Shown piece after piece: positions 8,512-17,734 of a stretch of 64,000 nucleotides of DNA. Made by a program: the position numbers and the translations under genes. The stretch spans positions 62,001 through 126,000 of the forward strand of contig DGCD01000003.1 in NCBI GenBank assembly GCA_002384935.1. The letters run 5' to 3'. The stretch comes from Pusillimonas sp. UBA3987. Its GTDB lineage: Bacteria > Pseudomonadota > Gammaproteobacteria > Burkholderiales > Burkholderiaceae_B. The notes under the pieces are model-generated. The model had not been told where the DNA came from, ran no database searches, and worked only from the letters and a program-made list of their open reading frames with translations. Each line of letters opens with the position of its first letter. Position 1 is the stretch's first letter.

Positions 8512-9411
8512 ATGCCACGTTTTTTCCCGTATCTGGTTGGCCTGGTCATTTTGTTGGCCGTCGCCTCGTCTTGTGTATTTGTTGTGCGTGAACGCGATGC
8601 CGCACTGGTCTTTGCCCTGGGCGAAGTTCGCGAAACCATTACTGAACCCGGCTTGTATTTCAAGCTGCCTCCGCCGTTCGAGAATGTTGTTCGGCTCGAT
8701 AAGCGCTTGCAAACCATTGAGTCGCAAGATCCCGAGCGTATTCAAACTGCTGAAAAGAAAAATCTCCTGATCGACTCGTATGCCAAGTGGCGCATTAGCG
8801 ACCCACGCCAGTATTACGTGACGTTTGGCTTGAATAAAACGGCGGCCGAAGAGCGACTTAGTGCTCAAATTCGCGACGCCCTGAATGCGGCTGTCAACGT
8901 GCGCACAGTAAAGCAGGTTGTATCGAGCGAACGTGCCGATATCATGGATGAGATTTTGGTTAACGTGGCACGTCGGGCCGCCCCATTGGGCGTCGATGTG
9001 GTCGACGTTCGCCTGATTCGAATTGATTTCTCGCCTGAGATTTCCGAATCGGTTTATCGTCGCATGGAGGCGGAGCGTAAAGAAGAGGCCAACCGCCTGC
9101 GTGCAACCGGTGCGGCGGAAAGTGAACGGATTCGCGCTCAGGCCGACCGCGAACGCGAAGAAATTCTGGCCAAGGCTTATGCCGATTCCCAGAATATTCG
9201 TGGTGAGGGTGATGCTGATGCCGCGGCGTTGTATTCGGAAACCTATAGCAAGAATCCGGATTTCTATAGTTTCTATCGTAGTCTTGAAAGCTACCGTTCC
9301 GCGTTTTCCAACAAGAACGATACGCTGGTGATCAGCCCGGATACTGACTTCTTCCGGTTCTGGGGTAACCCGCAAGGCGGGCCTGTACAAGAGGGAGCGA
9401 GTGGCCGCTAA
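8512..9411 (+). CDS. hflC: FtsH protease modulator HflC
   Basis: Partner of HflK in the FtsH-HflKC membrane complex. One N-terminal transmembrane segment (about residues 6-24) anchors a periplasmic SPFH domain beginning VVRERDAALVFALGEV. A long charged helix rich in Glu, Arg and Ala (about 190-245, RMEAERKEEANRLRATGAAE and following) is typical of band-7 proteins. Length is 299 residues. It is preceded by a strong AAGGAGG site 12 bases after the hflK stop, so it belongs to the same operon. A terminator follows about 90 bases downstream. Confidence 0.96.
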   Translation: MPRFFPYLVGLVILLAVASSCVFVVRERDAALVFALGEVRETITEPGLYFKLPPPFENVVRLDKRLQTIESQDPERIQTAEKKNLLIDSYAKWRISDPRQYYVTFGLNKTAAEERLSAQIRDALNAAVNVRTVKQVVSSERADIMDEILVNVARRAAPLGVDVVDVRLIRIDFSPEISESVYRRMEAERKEEANRLRATGAAESERIRAQADREREEILAKAYADSQNIRGEGDADAAALYSETYSKNPDFYSFYRSLESYRSAFSNKNDTLVISPDTDFFRFWGNPQGGPVQEGASGR

Positions 9412-9502
9412 GGCGGCTGCCTTCGCCTCCTTGGACACCACCCTCACTTTGAAAAATGGTCTCAACACGCTACAATACGCCGTAAGTTGATTTACCATCC
9501 GC

Positions 9503-9539
9503 AAGCGACTTGGCGGGCTTACGCCCCAAGTCGCTTTTT
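9503..9539 (+). terminator. Intrinsic terminator after hflC
   Basis: AAGCGACTTGG and CCAAGTCGCTT form a near-perfect stem of 10-11 base pairs with a short GC-rich loop, followed directly by TTTTT. It separates the hfl genes from hisZ. Confidence 0.9.
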
Positions 9540-9581
9540 GTTTGACTAAAGCCATACTCAGGTTCTTCAGGGCGCTAAAAA

Positions 9582-10745
9582 ATGTCCAATTGGTTATTGC
9601 CGGAAAATCTGGCAGATATCCTTCCCGCAGAAGCACGACGCATCGAAGAGCTGCGCCGCGAATTACTCGATTTATATCGTTCTCATGGTTTCGAGTTGGT
9701 TGCGCCTCCGATCGTTGAGTATCTCGATTCCCTTTTGTCCGGCTCAGGTTCCGATCTGAACCTGCGCACGTGCAAGCTGGTCGACCAGCTTTCTGGTCGG
9801 ACGTTGGGTGTTCGTGCTGACATCACACCTCAGGTTTCCCGCATTGACGCACATTTGTTAAACCGCGTGGGTGTTACCAGGCTTTGCTATTGCGGGTCTG
9901 TATTGCATGCGCGTCCCACAGATCTTCTGTCCGACCGCGAGCTCCTGCAAATAGGGGCGGAGGTGTTTGGACACGAAGGGGTCGAAGCGGATATTCAGGT
10001 CATTCAAATGGCACTGGAAAGCGTACAGCGGGCTGGTGTGCCGCTTCCTCGTCTTGATCTCGGCCATCCCGGTATTTTCCGCGCTATCGTGGCGGCTGAT
10101 CCGGCCCTGGCTGAAATAGAGGAGGCGCTGTCAGCCTGTGTGGCTGCGAAAGACCAGGCCGGCATTCAGGCTTTGTGCGCTCAGGTTGATCCGGTTCGCA
10201 CCGATCTGGTTGATGCGCTGCTGGTTCTGCCGGGCTTGTATGGTGGTGTATCGGTGCTCGATCGAGCGCTGCGCAGCCTGCCGGCGTTGCCTGCGATTCA
10301 GTCGGCGGTGCACGATTTACAAACATTGATTCAGGCTTTGCCTGATTATGACTTTAGCGTTGACCTGGCCGATATCGGTACGGGTTATGCCTATCACACG
10401 GGCGTTGTGTTTGCCGTTTATGCACAAGGTTGGCATAACGCCGTGGTACGTGGTGGTCGTTACGATGGGGTGGGCAAGGCTTTTGGCCGGGCACGTCCGG
10501 CAACGGGTTTTAGCCTTGATTTACGTAAATTGTCATCTGGTTTGGCGCCGGCTCCTTTGGCACGTGCCATCCAGGCGCCTTGGGGAACCGATGCTGCCTT
10601 GTTGCAAACGATTCGAAAATTACGTGAAGCAGGTGAAATTGTGGTTCAAGTGTTACCAGGGCAGTTGCACTCGCTCGACGAATTCAATATCGACCGCGAG
10701 CTGGTGCTGCTAAATGGCCAGTGGCAAATTGAGGCGGTTGCATAG
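9582..10745 (+). CDS. hisZ: ATP phosphoribosyltransferase regulatory subunit HisZ
   Basis: HisRS-like paralogue without tRNA charging activity. The family binds the short form of HisG and is required for the first step of histidine synthesis and its feedback control. The 387 residues resemble the class II synthetase core: LLPENLADILPAEARRIEELR at the N-terminus, TCKLVDQLSGRTLGVRADIT (motif 2 region, about 65) and GGRYDGVGKAFGRARPATGF (motif 3 region, about 290). It lacks a proper HisRS C-terminal anticodon-binding domain. The order hflC-hisZ-purA is conserved in betaproteobacteria. Start ATG at 9582 lies downstream of the hflC terminator. Confidence 0.94.
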   Translation: MSNWLLPENLADILPAEARRIEELRRELLDLYRSHGFELVAPPIVEYLDSLLSGSGSDLNLRTCKLVDQLSGRTLGVRADITPQVSRIDAHLLNRVGVTRLCYCGSVLHARPTDLLSDRELLQIGAEVFGHEGVEADIQVIQMALESVQRAGVPLPRLDLGHPGIFRAIVAADPALAEIEEALSACVAAKDQAGIQALCAQVDPVRTDLVDALLVLPGLYGGVSVLDRALRSLPALPAIQSAVHDLQTLIQALPDYDFSVDLADIGTGYAYHTGVVFAVYAQGWHNAVVRGGRYDGVGKAFGRARPATGFSLDLRKLSSGLAPAPLARAIQAPWGTDAALLQTIRKLREAGEIVVQVLPGQLHSLDEFNIDRELVLLNGQWQIEAVA

Positions 10746-10843
10746 CCAGGCATAAGTAAACATAGGGTGTCGTCCTGGGTTTGTTTGAAGGCGACGCATC
10801 GTTCAATTTTCAAGCCGTTGAGGCTTATATTTAATTACGCAAC

Positions 10844-12139
10844 ATGAGCAAGAATATCGTGATAATCGGCACTCAGTGGGGTGACGAAGGCAAAGGAAAG
10901 ATTGTTGACTGGCTGGCGGAGTCGGCTGATGGCGTCGTACGTTTCCAGGGTGGACACAATGCCGGTCATACTTTATGGATTAACGGCACTAAAACCATCT
11001 TGCGTTTGATACCCTCGGGCATCATGCACGCGGGCGTCACCTGCTACATTGGCAATGGCGTGGTGTTATCACCTGAGGCCCTGTTAAAAGAAATCGGTGA
11101 GCTTGAGCAAGCCGGTATTGACGTCCGGTCACGTCTGCAGATCTCGTGGTCCTGCCCGTTGATCCTGCCGTACCATATTGCCATTGATCAGGCCCGGGAG
11201 AAACGCAAGGGCGATGGCAAGATCGGCACCACCGGCAGAGGTATCGGCCCGGCTTACGAAGATAAGGTCGCACGGCGTGCGATCCGGGTGCAAGATCTCT
11301 ATGACCTTGAGGTTTTCAACGCCAGGCTCGAGGAAGTGCTTGATTATCACAATTTCGTGCTTACCCAATATCTTGGGGCCCAGGCTGTCGCGATCAATGA
11401 AGTGCGCGATCAGGCGCTGGCGCTGGGTGAACAAATCAAACCCATGGTGGCTGATGTGTCCACCAACCTTCATACGGCCCAGAAAGCCGGTGAGATCTTG
11501 CTGTTTGAAGGGGCGCAAGGTGCTTTACTCGATATCGATCACGGTACTTACCCGTTTGTTACCAGCAGCAACTGCGTTTCCGGTGCGGCTGCCGCCGGTG
11601 CCGGCGTGGGGCCCCAGTCGTTGAGCTATGTGCTGGGTATTGCCAAGGCTTACACCACACGTGTGGGTTCGGGGCCCTTTCCGACAGAACTGCATGATGA
11701 CATTGGCAGCCATTTGGCCAAAGTCGGCCACGAGTTTGGCTCAGTAACAGGTCGGCCGCGTCGATGCGGCTGGTTTGATGGTGCTGCAATGAAGCGTTCG
11801 GTCATGATCAACGGTATTTCCGGTTTGTGTGTGACCAAGCTTGATGTGCTGGACGGCCTGGAAACCATTCGCATTGGGGTGGGTTATCGGTATAAAGGTC
11901 AGTTTCTCGATGCCTTACCGCCCGGCGCCCAGGCTGCGTCTGAAGCAGAACCCGTGTTGGAAGAGATGGCGGGCTGGCAAGGCTCCACGGTGGGCGTAAC
12001 GCAATACGACCAACTCCCCGTGAATGCACGTCGTTACCTTGAGCGTATTGCGCAAGTATGCGATGTGCCCATCGATATGGTTTCAACGGGTCCTGACCGC
12101 ATGGAAACCATTGTGTTGCGTCATCCGTTTAAAAACTAG
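10844..12139 (+). CDS. purA: Adenylosuccinate synthetase
   Basis: GTP-dependent enzyme that joins IMP and aspartate to make adenylosuccinate on the AMP branch of purine synthesis. The P-loop region GTQWGDEGKGKIVDWLAE is at residues 9-26 and GHNAGHT follows (about 38). The IMP-binding segments TTGRGIGPAYEDK (about 129) and GAQGALLDIDHGTYPFVTSS (about 223) are present, as is the C-terminal STGPDR. Length of 431 is typical. A small AAGCC-GTTGA-GGCTT hairpin at 10812-10826 lies in the 98-base leader, but it has no T run and its role is unknown. Confidence 0.97.
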   Translation: MSKNIVIIGTQWGDEGKGKIVDWLAESADGVVRFQGGHNAGHTLWINGTKTILRLIPSGIMHAGVTCYIGNGVVLSPEALLKEIGELEQAGIDVRSRLQISWSCPLILPYHIAIDQAREKRKGDGKIGTTGRGIGPAYEDKVARRAIRVQDLYDLEVFNARLEEVLDYHNFVLTQYLGAQAVAINEVRDQALALGEQIKPMVADVSTNLHTAQKAGEILLFEGAQGALLDIDHGTYPFVTSSNCVSGAAAAGAGVGPQSLSYVLGIAKAYTTRVGSGPFPTELHDDIGSHLAKVGHEFGSVTGRPRRCGWFDGAAMKRSVMINGISGLCVTKLDVLDGLETIRIGVGYRYKGQFLDALPPGAQAASEAEPVLEEMAGWQGSTVGVTQYDQLPVNARRYLERIAQVCDVPIDMVSTGPDRMETIVLRHPFKN

Positions 12140-12222
12140 CCAACTAAATATGCCCAGGCCTTTTCCCGAGGTCGTTGTGGGTTTATTATTACGGACTCTT
12201 TTCGTTCACAGGAATCGCTTTC

Positions 12223-12768
12223 ATGAATTTGCCGCCCAGTACCGACCGTGATCTTTGGGTATCGTGGGATGAGTACCACGCTTTAATCGATCGTCTCGCT
12301 TTAACGATTCATGAGTCAGGCTGGGAGTTTGAGAAAATTGTTTGCCTGGCCCGCGGCGGTATGCGGGTGGGGGATATTTTGTCACGCATTTTTGATGTCC
12401 CCCTTGGCATACTGGCAACCAGCAGCTATCGTGAGGCGGCCGGCACCCAGCAAGGTAAGCTCGATATTGCGCAGTTCATTACAATTACCCGCGGCACGCT
12501 CGATGGCAAAGTCCTGCTGGTAGACGACATGGTTGATACGGGCATGACGTTTATTCGGGTCGGCGAACATTTGCGCGAGCAATTTCCCGACATTACCGAA
12601 TTGCGCAGTGCTGTGTTGTGGTGGAAAGGGCATGCCAAGGCGCACCCCGATTATTACGTGGATAAGCTGCCCACCAACCCATGGATTCATCAGCCGTTCG
12701 AGGATTACGACAGTTTGCGTCCCCATCAATTGGAAGCCTGGGTGCGGAAAGGGGTTCGCAATTCCTGA
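12223..12768 (+). CDS. Phosphoribosyltransferase (purine salvage type)
   Basis: PRTase-fold protein of about 181 residues, related to xanthine/hypoxanthine phosphoribosyltransferases of the COG2236 type, which salvage purine bases with PRPP. The PRPP-binding loop is VLLVDDMVDTGMT (about 95-107), and VCLARGGMRVGDIL (about 38) matches the early PRTase loop. The ATG at 12223 is preferred because it follows CAGGA and gives MNLPPSTDRDLWVSWDEY, a family-like N-terminus; the frame opens earlier at 12175 with unconvincing sequence. Its position right after purA agrees with a role in purine metabolism. The exact base specificity cannot be read from sequence. Confidence 0.85.
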   Translation: MNLPPSTDRDLWVSWDEYHALIDRLALTIHESGWEFEKIVCLARGGMRVGDILSRIFDVPLGILATSSYREAAGTQQGKLDIAQFITITRGTLDGKVLLVDDMVDTGMTFIRVGEHLREQFPDITELRSAVLWWKGHAKAHPDYYVDKLPTNPWIHQPFEDYDSLRPHQLEAWVRKGVRNS

Positions 12769-12821
12769 AAACATGGTAGAATATAAGGCTTAATTAACCT
12801 GTACCGGATATCGAATACTTT

Positions 12822-13034
12822 ATGCCAACTGTTCGCTTAAAAGAAAACGAGCCCTTTGAAGCTGCATTGCGTCGCTTCAAACGCACTATTGAAAAAAACG
12901 GTTTGTTAACCGAGCTGCGTTCGCGTGAATTTTATGAAAAGCCAACGGCCGAGCGTAAGCGTAAGCACGCTGCTGCCGTGAAGCGCCACTATAAGCGTTT
13001 GCGTAGCCAGCAATTGCCTCCTCGTCTGTATTGA
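12822..13034 (+). CDS. rpsU: 30S ribosomal protein S21
   Basis: Small basic ribosomal protein S21, 70 residues, starting MPTVRLKENEPFEAALRRFKR and ending PPRLY, which matches the family along its full length. It is the first gene of the macromolecular synthesis operon rpsU-dnaG-rpoD. Its stop codon overlaps the TTG start of dnaG as TTGA. A TAGAATATAAG stretch at about 12777 in the gap upstream could be a -10 region, but no good -35 element was found. Confidence 0.97.
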   Translation: MPTVRLKENEPFEAALRRFKRTIEKNGLLTELRSREFYEKPTAERKRKHAAAVKRHYKRLRSQQLPPRLY

Positions 13035-15061
13035 TCCCCGAGTCTTTTGTACAGGAACTACTCGCCCGGGTTGATGTAGCCGACGTCGTCGGGCGGTACG
13101 TGCAATTGAAAAAAGGTGGGGCCAACTTGCTTGGCCTTTGTCCTTTTCACAACGAAAAATCCCCATCCTTTACCGTTAGTCCCACCAAACAGTTCTATCA
13201 TTGTTTTGGTTGCGGGGCGCATGGGTCGGCCATTACCTTTTTAATGGAACAAACCGGGGCCAGTTTCCCGGAAGCCGTTCGTTCCCTTGCGGCTGGCGTG
13301 GGCATGACCGTGCCCGAGGCCCCGCGTTCTCCTCAAGCGCGGGAAGCATCCCGGCGGCGCAAAGAAGAGGTGTCGCGGCATCAATTGGCCCTGGAATCAG
13401 CGCAGCGTTTTTATCTGCAGTCCCTGAAAGGCGCGCCGGCGGCAATTCAATATCTGAAAGGTCGCGGCTTGTCGGGGGAAGTGGCTGCGCGTTTTGGCCT
13501 GGGTTGGTCTGGTCACGACCGACGTGGCCTGGCCACGGTGTTCAATAATTACGAAGATCCGCTGTTGGTGGAAGCAGGCCTGGTGGTGGAAACAGAAGAT
13601 GGTCGCCGGTACGATCGTTTTCGCGAACGCGTTATGTTTCCCATTCGTAACGCCAGGGGCCATTTAATCGGGTTCGGCGGCCGCGTCATTGGCAAGGGTG
13701 AGCCGAAATACCTGAATTCTCCTGAAACCCCCATTTTCTCGAAAGGCCAGGAACTGTATGGCCTTTGGGAAGGGCGTGACGCGATTCGTCGCGAAGGCCA
13801 TGTGCTGGTGGTGGAAGGTTATATGGACGTTGTGGGGTTGGCGCAGCAGGGCATTGAAAATGCCGTGGCGACGTTGGGCACAGCAACAACCGAACAGCAC
13901 ATTCAGAAGCTGCTGCGGGTAGCCGACAAAATTGTTTTCAGTTTTGACGGCGATGGTGCCGGGCGCCGTGCGGCCTGGCGTGCCTTGCAGGCGTGTTTGC
14001 CATTATTGCGCGATGACATATCCTTGCGATTTTTATTTCTTCCCAGTAATCACGATCCGGATTCCTTTGTGCGTGAATTTGGTTCCCAGGTTTTTCGAGA
14101 AACCGTGGTCACAGCGCCTGCTTTATCGCGTTTCATGCTGGATGAGCTGGCTCAGCGGCATAACCTGGATGAGGCGGAGGGGCGGGCAGCGTGCGTGCAT
14201 GAAGCGCGTCCTCTGCTGATGCAGTTGCCACGTGAAACGACGCTGCGCTTGCAAATTGAACGTGAGTTCGCACGGCAGGTCAAGTTAACACCGGAAGAGC
14301 TGGCCGCGCACTTGGAAGCCGCTGAACAAACAGCAAGGGAAGCGGAACAGTTGCGTCATGAAGCGCAGCTTTCGCGCAGTGCGGTGCAGGGCGCGCATAC
14401 TGCTGGCTCAAGACGCAGCGGGGCGGGGCGCGAATCCGAGCGTGATAACCGGTCGTTGCCGGAGTCTTATTCTGACGACACCCACCATTTTGAACCGGCC
14501 GTGGGCTCTTATCCGTCTGAGCCTCCCGGGTTTATGGACGATATGGGGGCCGGTTCGGATACGCCGGGGTCCTATGCGCCTGGCTTTTCGCCTTCGGTAC
14601 CCCGTGCGTCGCGCCGCGTTAAAACCGGTGCCGCTCGCACGCGCGCAGTGACGCCCATGGCCAAGCGTTTGTTGCGACTTCTGCTGGCGCATCCAGAGTT
14701 GGTGGACGCCTTGGGTGATCAACAGCTTGAAACTTTAGCGCGGGGACCCCATCTAATAATGGTAAGAGCGTTAATTGAGTTAATTGTGAGCAGCGGGGCG
14801 CGTCATGCTGGCGCACTTTTGCAAGCGGCCGAGCCGGAGTCTGAACTGGCGCTCGTGTTGCGCTCTATCTCAACTGATATTCTGACGCAAACCGATTTGC
14901 CCGAACCCATGGCTGAATGGAATGATGCGATGCACAAAGTTGAAGTTGATGTTATTCGCGCGGAACAATCGGAACTGATTGCAGCCGGATTACCTGATAC
15001 CGCTTCGCGTGAGCGATATCAGCTATTAACCCGACGTTTGACGAAATTGGCAGGATCTTGA
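13031..15061 (+). CDS. dnaG: DNA primase
   Basis: Synthesises RNA primers for DNA replication and works with DnaB helicase. The N-terminal zinc-binding domain has C37, H40, C58 and C61 (CPFHNEKSPSF and CFGCG). The catalytic TOPRIM core contains VVEGYMDVVGLAQQG (about 262) and FSFDGDGAGRRAA (about 306). A poorly conserved Ser/Gly/Pro-rich linker spans about residues 430-540, before the C-terminal helicase-binding domain. Length of 676 is slightly above the E. coli enzyme because of the linker. The start is TTG at 13031, overlapping rpsU by 4 bases; the product begins MIPESFVQELLARVDV, as expected for the family. Confidence 0.97.
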   Translation: MIPESFVQELLARVDVADVVGRYVQLKKGGANLLGLCPFHNEKSPSFTVSPTKQFYHCFGCGAHGSAITFLMEQTGASFPEAVRSLAAGVGMTVPEAPRSPQAREASRRRKEEVSRHQLALESAQRFYLQSLKGAPAAIQYLKGRGLSGEVAARFGLGWSGHDRRGLATVFNNYEDPLLVEAGLVVETEDGRRYDRFRERVMFPIRNARGHLIGFGGRVIGKGEPKYLNSPETPIFSKGQELYGLWEGRDAIRREGHVLVVEGYMDVVGLAQQGIENAVATLGTATTEQHIQKLLRVADKIVFSFDGDGAGRRAAWRALQACLPLLRDDISLRFLFLPSNHDPDSFVREFGSQVFRETVVTAPALSRFMLDELAQRHNLDEAEGRAACVHEARPLLMQLPRETTLRLQIEREFARQVKLTPEELAAHLEAAEQTAREAEQLRHEAQLSRSAVQGAHTAGSRRSGAGRESERDNRSLPESYSDDTHHFEPAVGSYPSEPPGFMDDMGAGSDTPGSYAPGFSPSVPRASRRVKTGAARTRAVTPMAKRLLRLLLAHPELVDALGDQQLETLARGPHLIMVRALIELIVSSGARHAGALLQAAEPESELALVLRSISTDILTQTDLPEPMAEWNDAMHKVEVDVIRAEQSELIAAGLPDTASRERYQLLTRRLTKLAGS

Positions 15062-15212
15062 TTGGCCCGCGCGATTTCGAGTGTTTTAACTGTTTGAATT
15101 TGAATAACTATTGTAAAATAAAGGGTTTTACACGTTACTGGTTTTTCAGACGTTTTTTCGCGTTCTTCAAAACATGGCCTTTTGCGCAACCTGTAACCCA
15201 AATGTGGTCAGG

Positions 15213-15227
15213 CATTAATTATTAATG
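15213..15227. repeat. Palindrome CATTAAT-T-ATTAATG upstream of rpoD
   Basis: Perfect 7-base arms around a single T, in the 260-base gap between dnaG and rpoD. It could be a protein-binding site for a promoter that serves rpoD alone. No convincing sigma-70 hexamer pair was placed with confidence; a TAAAAT at 15114 lacks a well spaced -35. Confidence 0.45.
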
Positions 15228-15351
15228 GGCGTGTTTATTGACGAAAGCAACAAAGGCAGCTGGGAACCGGGTGTAGAAAGCCCTGTTTTTGAGCACCACG
15301 CATTAGCCAATAAGCGGCTTAATGACGGTTGGTGCGTCTTCGGAAGCGAAT

Positions 15352-17658
15352 ATGACCAAAGCGACTGACAAAACCTTGCACGATATTGAAATAATGTCGG
15401 CAACCCGCAAGCCTAAAACCATGGCAGCAACAAAAAGCGAAAGCAAAGCCACGGTAAAAGCAGGAACAGAAAAGAAGCCCGCGCGCAAAACTGCTGCGCG
15501 TAGCTCTAAGGTAACGGCGCAATCCGAAGCCGGGGCGGTCGAAGTGAAGAAAACAGCAAAGGCTGCTGCCGGTTCAGCCGACAAGCCGGCACGTAAAACG
15601 GTTGGCCGGAAAGCCAAGGCCGACGCCGATGGCACTGAACCAAAAAAGCGCAAGGCACGTGCCGTGCCGACCGGACGTCGTCCTGGTCGTCCGGCCAAGG
15701 CGGCTAACAACGATGGCGCATTCGACGACAACGACATGGATGTCGAAGTTGAGGTTATTCCCGATCTCAAACCGGTTTCCAAGCGCGGGGGTAAGCGCGC
15801 CAAAGCCGAGAAAGATACGCCGGCACGTCATTTAACGCCTGAAGAACAAGAGGCGCGCCGCAATCGTTTGAAGATTCTGATCAAACTGGGTAAAGAGCGT
15901 GGCTATTTAACTTACGGCGAAATCAACGACCATTTGCCCGATGACCTGGTGGATGCCGAAGCAATCGACGGCATTATCAGTACTTTCAGCGACATGGGCA
16001 TTTCGGTACACGACCAGGCACCCGATGCCGAGTCGTTGCTTTTGAATGACAACGCACCCGTTGCGTCGAGCGATGACGACGTCGAAGACGAGGCTGAGGC
16101 GGCGCTTACTACGGTTGATTCCGACTTCGGTCGTACGACAGACCCTGTGCGCATGTACATGCGCGAAATGGGTACGGTTGAGCTGCTGACACGCGAAGGC
16201 GAGATCGAGATTGCCAAGCGCATCGAAGATGGCCTGAAGCACATGGTGATGGCGATTGCCGCATGCCCGACCACTGTGAATGAAATCCTTGAGCATGTTC
16301 AGCGCGCACGTGACGGCCAGGCACAAATTGATGAGATCGTCGACGGCCTGATCGACGAGGACGGTGAAGAGTACGCTGGTTCCGGTGTAACTGCCGATGA
16401 AGATGATGATGGCCCGGCCGGTGGCATGAGCAGCAAGCAACTTGAGTTGTTGCGTACCAAATCGTTGAAGAAGTTCGACGCAGTCAGCCAATGGTTCGAC
16501 AAGATGCGCAAAGCCTTCGAGAATGAAGGTTACGGTTCATTTGCGTACAAAGAGGCGCAGGAAGCCATCGTTAATGAACTCATGGGTATTCGTTTCACGG
16601 CCAAAATGGTGGAGAAGCTGGCTGACCGCCTGCGGACACAGGTCGGAGAAGTACGCAAGCTGGAACGCGAAATTTTACGTGTTTGTGTTGATCGCGCGGG
16701 TATGCCACGCAGTTATTTCATCAAGGTTTTCCCGGGCAATGAAACCAATCTTGACTGGGTGCTTGAAGAAGTGGCTGCCGGCCATGGTTATTCCGAAACA
16801 TTGGAACGTCATGTTCCTGCCGTTCAAGAAACCCAGCAAAAACTGATCGACCTTCAGGTCAGCGTAGTGTTGCCCCTCAAAGATCTGAAAGACGTCAATA
16901 AACGCATGGCTACCGGCGAAGCCAAAGCGCGCAAGGCCAAGCGTGAAATGACCGAAGCAAACTTGCGACTGGTCATTTCCATTGCCAAAAAATACACGAA
17001 TCGCGGGCTGCAGTTTCTTGACCTCATTCAGGAAGGGAATATAGGCTTGATGAAAGCGGTGGATAAGTTTGAATATCGCCGTGGCTATAAGTTTTCCACT
17101 TATGCCACCTGGTGGATTCGCCAGGCTATTACGCGTTCCATTGCCGATCAGGCCCGCACCATTCGTATTCCGGTGCACATGATCGAAACCATCAACAAGA
17201 TGAATCGTATCAATCGTCAGATTCTGCAGGAAACCGGGGCCGAACCCGATCCCGCTACCCTGGCGCAGAAAATGGATATGCCGGAAGATAAGGTACGCAA
17301 GATCCTGAAAATTGCCAAGGAACCCATTTCCATGGAAACGCCGATTGGCGACGATGATGACTCCCACTTGGGTGACTTCATCGAAGACCTGGCCAATCTG
17401 TCACCTTCGGATTCGGCTTTGCATGGCTCCATGCGTGATGTGGTGAAAGAGGTGCTTGATTCTCTAACGCCGCGCGAAGCCAAGGTTTTACGCATGCGTT
17501 TCGGTGTGGAAATGAGCACTGACCAAACGCTGGAGGAAGTTGGCAAGCAGTTTGATGTGACCCGTGAGCGTATTCGTCAAATAGAGGCGAAAGCGTTGCG
17601 TAAGTTGCGCCACCCCAGCAGGGCCGACAAACTTCGCAGTTTCCTGGAAGGGCAATAA
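15352..17658 (+). CDS. rpoD: RNA polymerase sigma factor RpoD (sigma-70)
   Basis: Primary sigma factor. Region 1.1 (about residues 155-215), region 1.2 (DPVRMYMREMGTVELLTREG), region 2 (NLRLVISIAKKYTNRGLQFL, about 536, through FSTYATWWIRQAITRSI), region 3 and region 4.2 (FDVTRERIRQIEAKALRKL, about 726) are all intact. The first about 130 residues are very rich in Lys and Ala and contain GRRPGRPAK, which resembles an AT-hook and histone-H1-like tails. The ATG at 15352 is preferred because GGAAG lies 5 bases upstream; an in-frame ATG at 15322 would add 10 residues without a good ribosome site. A bidirectional terminator follows. Confidence 0.97.
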   Translation: MTKATDKTLHDIEIMSATRKPKTMAATKSESKATVKAGTEKKPARKTAARSSKVTAQSEAGAVEVKKTAKAAAGSADKPARKTVGRKAKADADGTEPKKRKARAVPTGRRPGRPAKAANNDGAFDDNDMDVEVEVIPDLKPVSKRGGKRAKAEKDTPARHLTPEEQEARRNRLKILIKLGKERGYLTYGEINDHLPDDLVDAEAIDGIISTFSDMGISVHDQAPDAESLLLNDNAPVASSDDDVEDEAEAALTTVDSDFGRTTDPVRMYMREMGTVELLTREGEIEIAKRIEDGLKHMVMAIAACPTTVNEILEHVQRARDGQAQIDEIVDGLIDEDGEEYAGSGVTADEDDDGPAGGMSSKQLELLRTKSLKKFDAVSQWFDKMRKAFENEGYGSFAYKEAQEAIVNELMGIRFTAKMVEKLADRLRTQVGEVRKLEREILRVCVDRAGMPRSYFIKVFPGNETNLDWVLEEVAAGHGYSETLERHVPAVQETQQKLIDLQVSVVLPLKDLKDVNKRMATGEAKARKAKREMTEANLRLVISIAKKYTNRGLQFLDLIQEGNIGLMKAVDKFEYRRGYKFSTYATWWIRQAITRSIADQARTIRIPVHMIETINKMNRINRQILQETGAEPDPATLAQKMDMPEDKVRKILKIAKEPISMETPIGDDDDSHLGDFIEDLANLSPSDSALHGSMRDVVKEVLDSLTPREAKVLRMRFGVEMSTDQTLEEVGKQFDVTRERIRQIEAKALRKLRHPSRADKLRSFLEGQ

Positions 17659-17687
17659 GCTTAGGGCTTTATTGGGTATTAACAAAT

Positions 17688-17724
17688 AAAAATGGCGGTG
17701 AGTGCAAGCTCACCGCCATTTTTA
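17688..17724. terminator. Bidirectional terminator between rpoD and the MFS gene
   Basis: AAAAATGGCGGTGAG and CTCACCGCCATTTTT form a 15-base perfect stem around TGCAAG. T runs lie on both strands, so it can terminate rpoD from the left and the convergent efflux gene from the right. Confidence 0.93.
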
Positions 17725-17734
17725 TTACCGCATA

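Noticed and set aside
16675..17367. Open frame of 230 codons antisense to rpoD
   Set aside because: Lies over the most conserved sigma regions and arises from codon bias.
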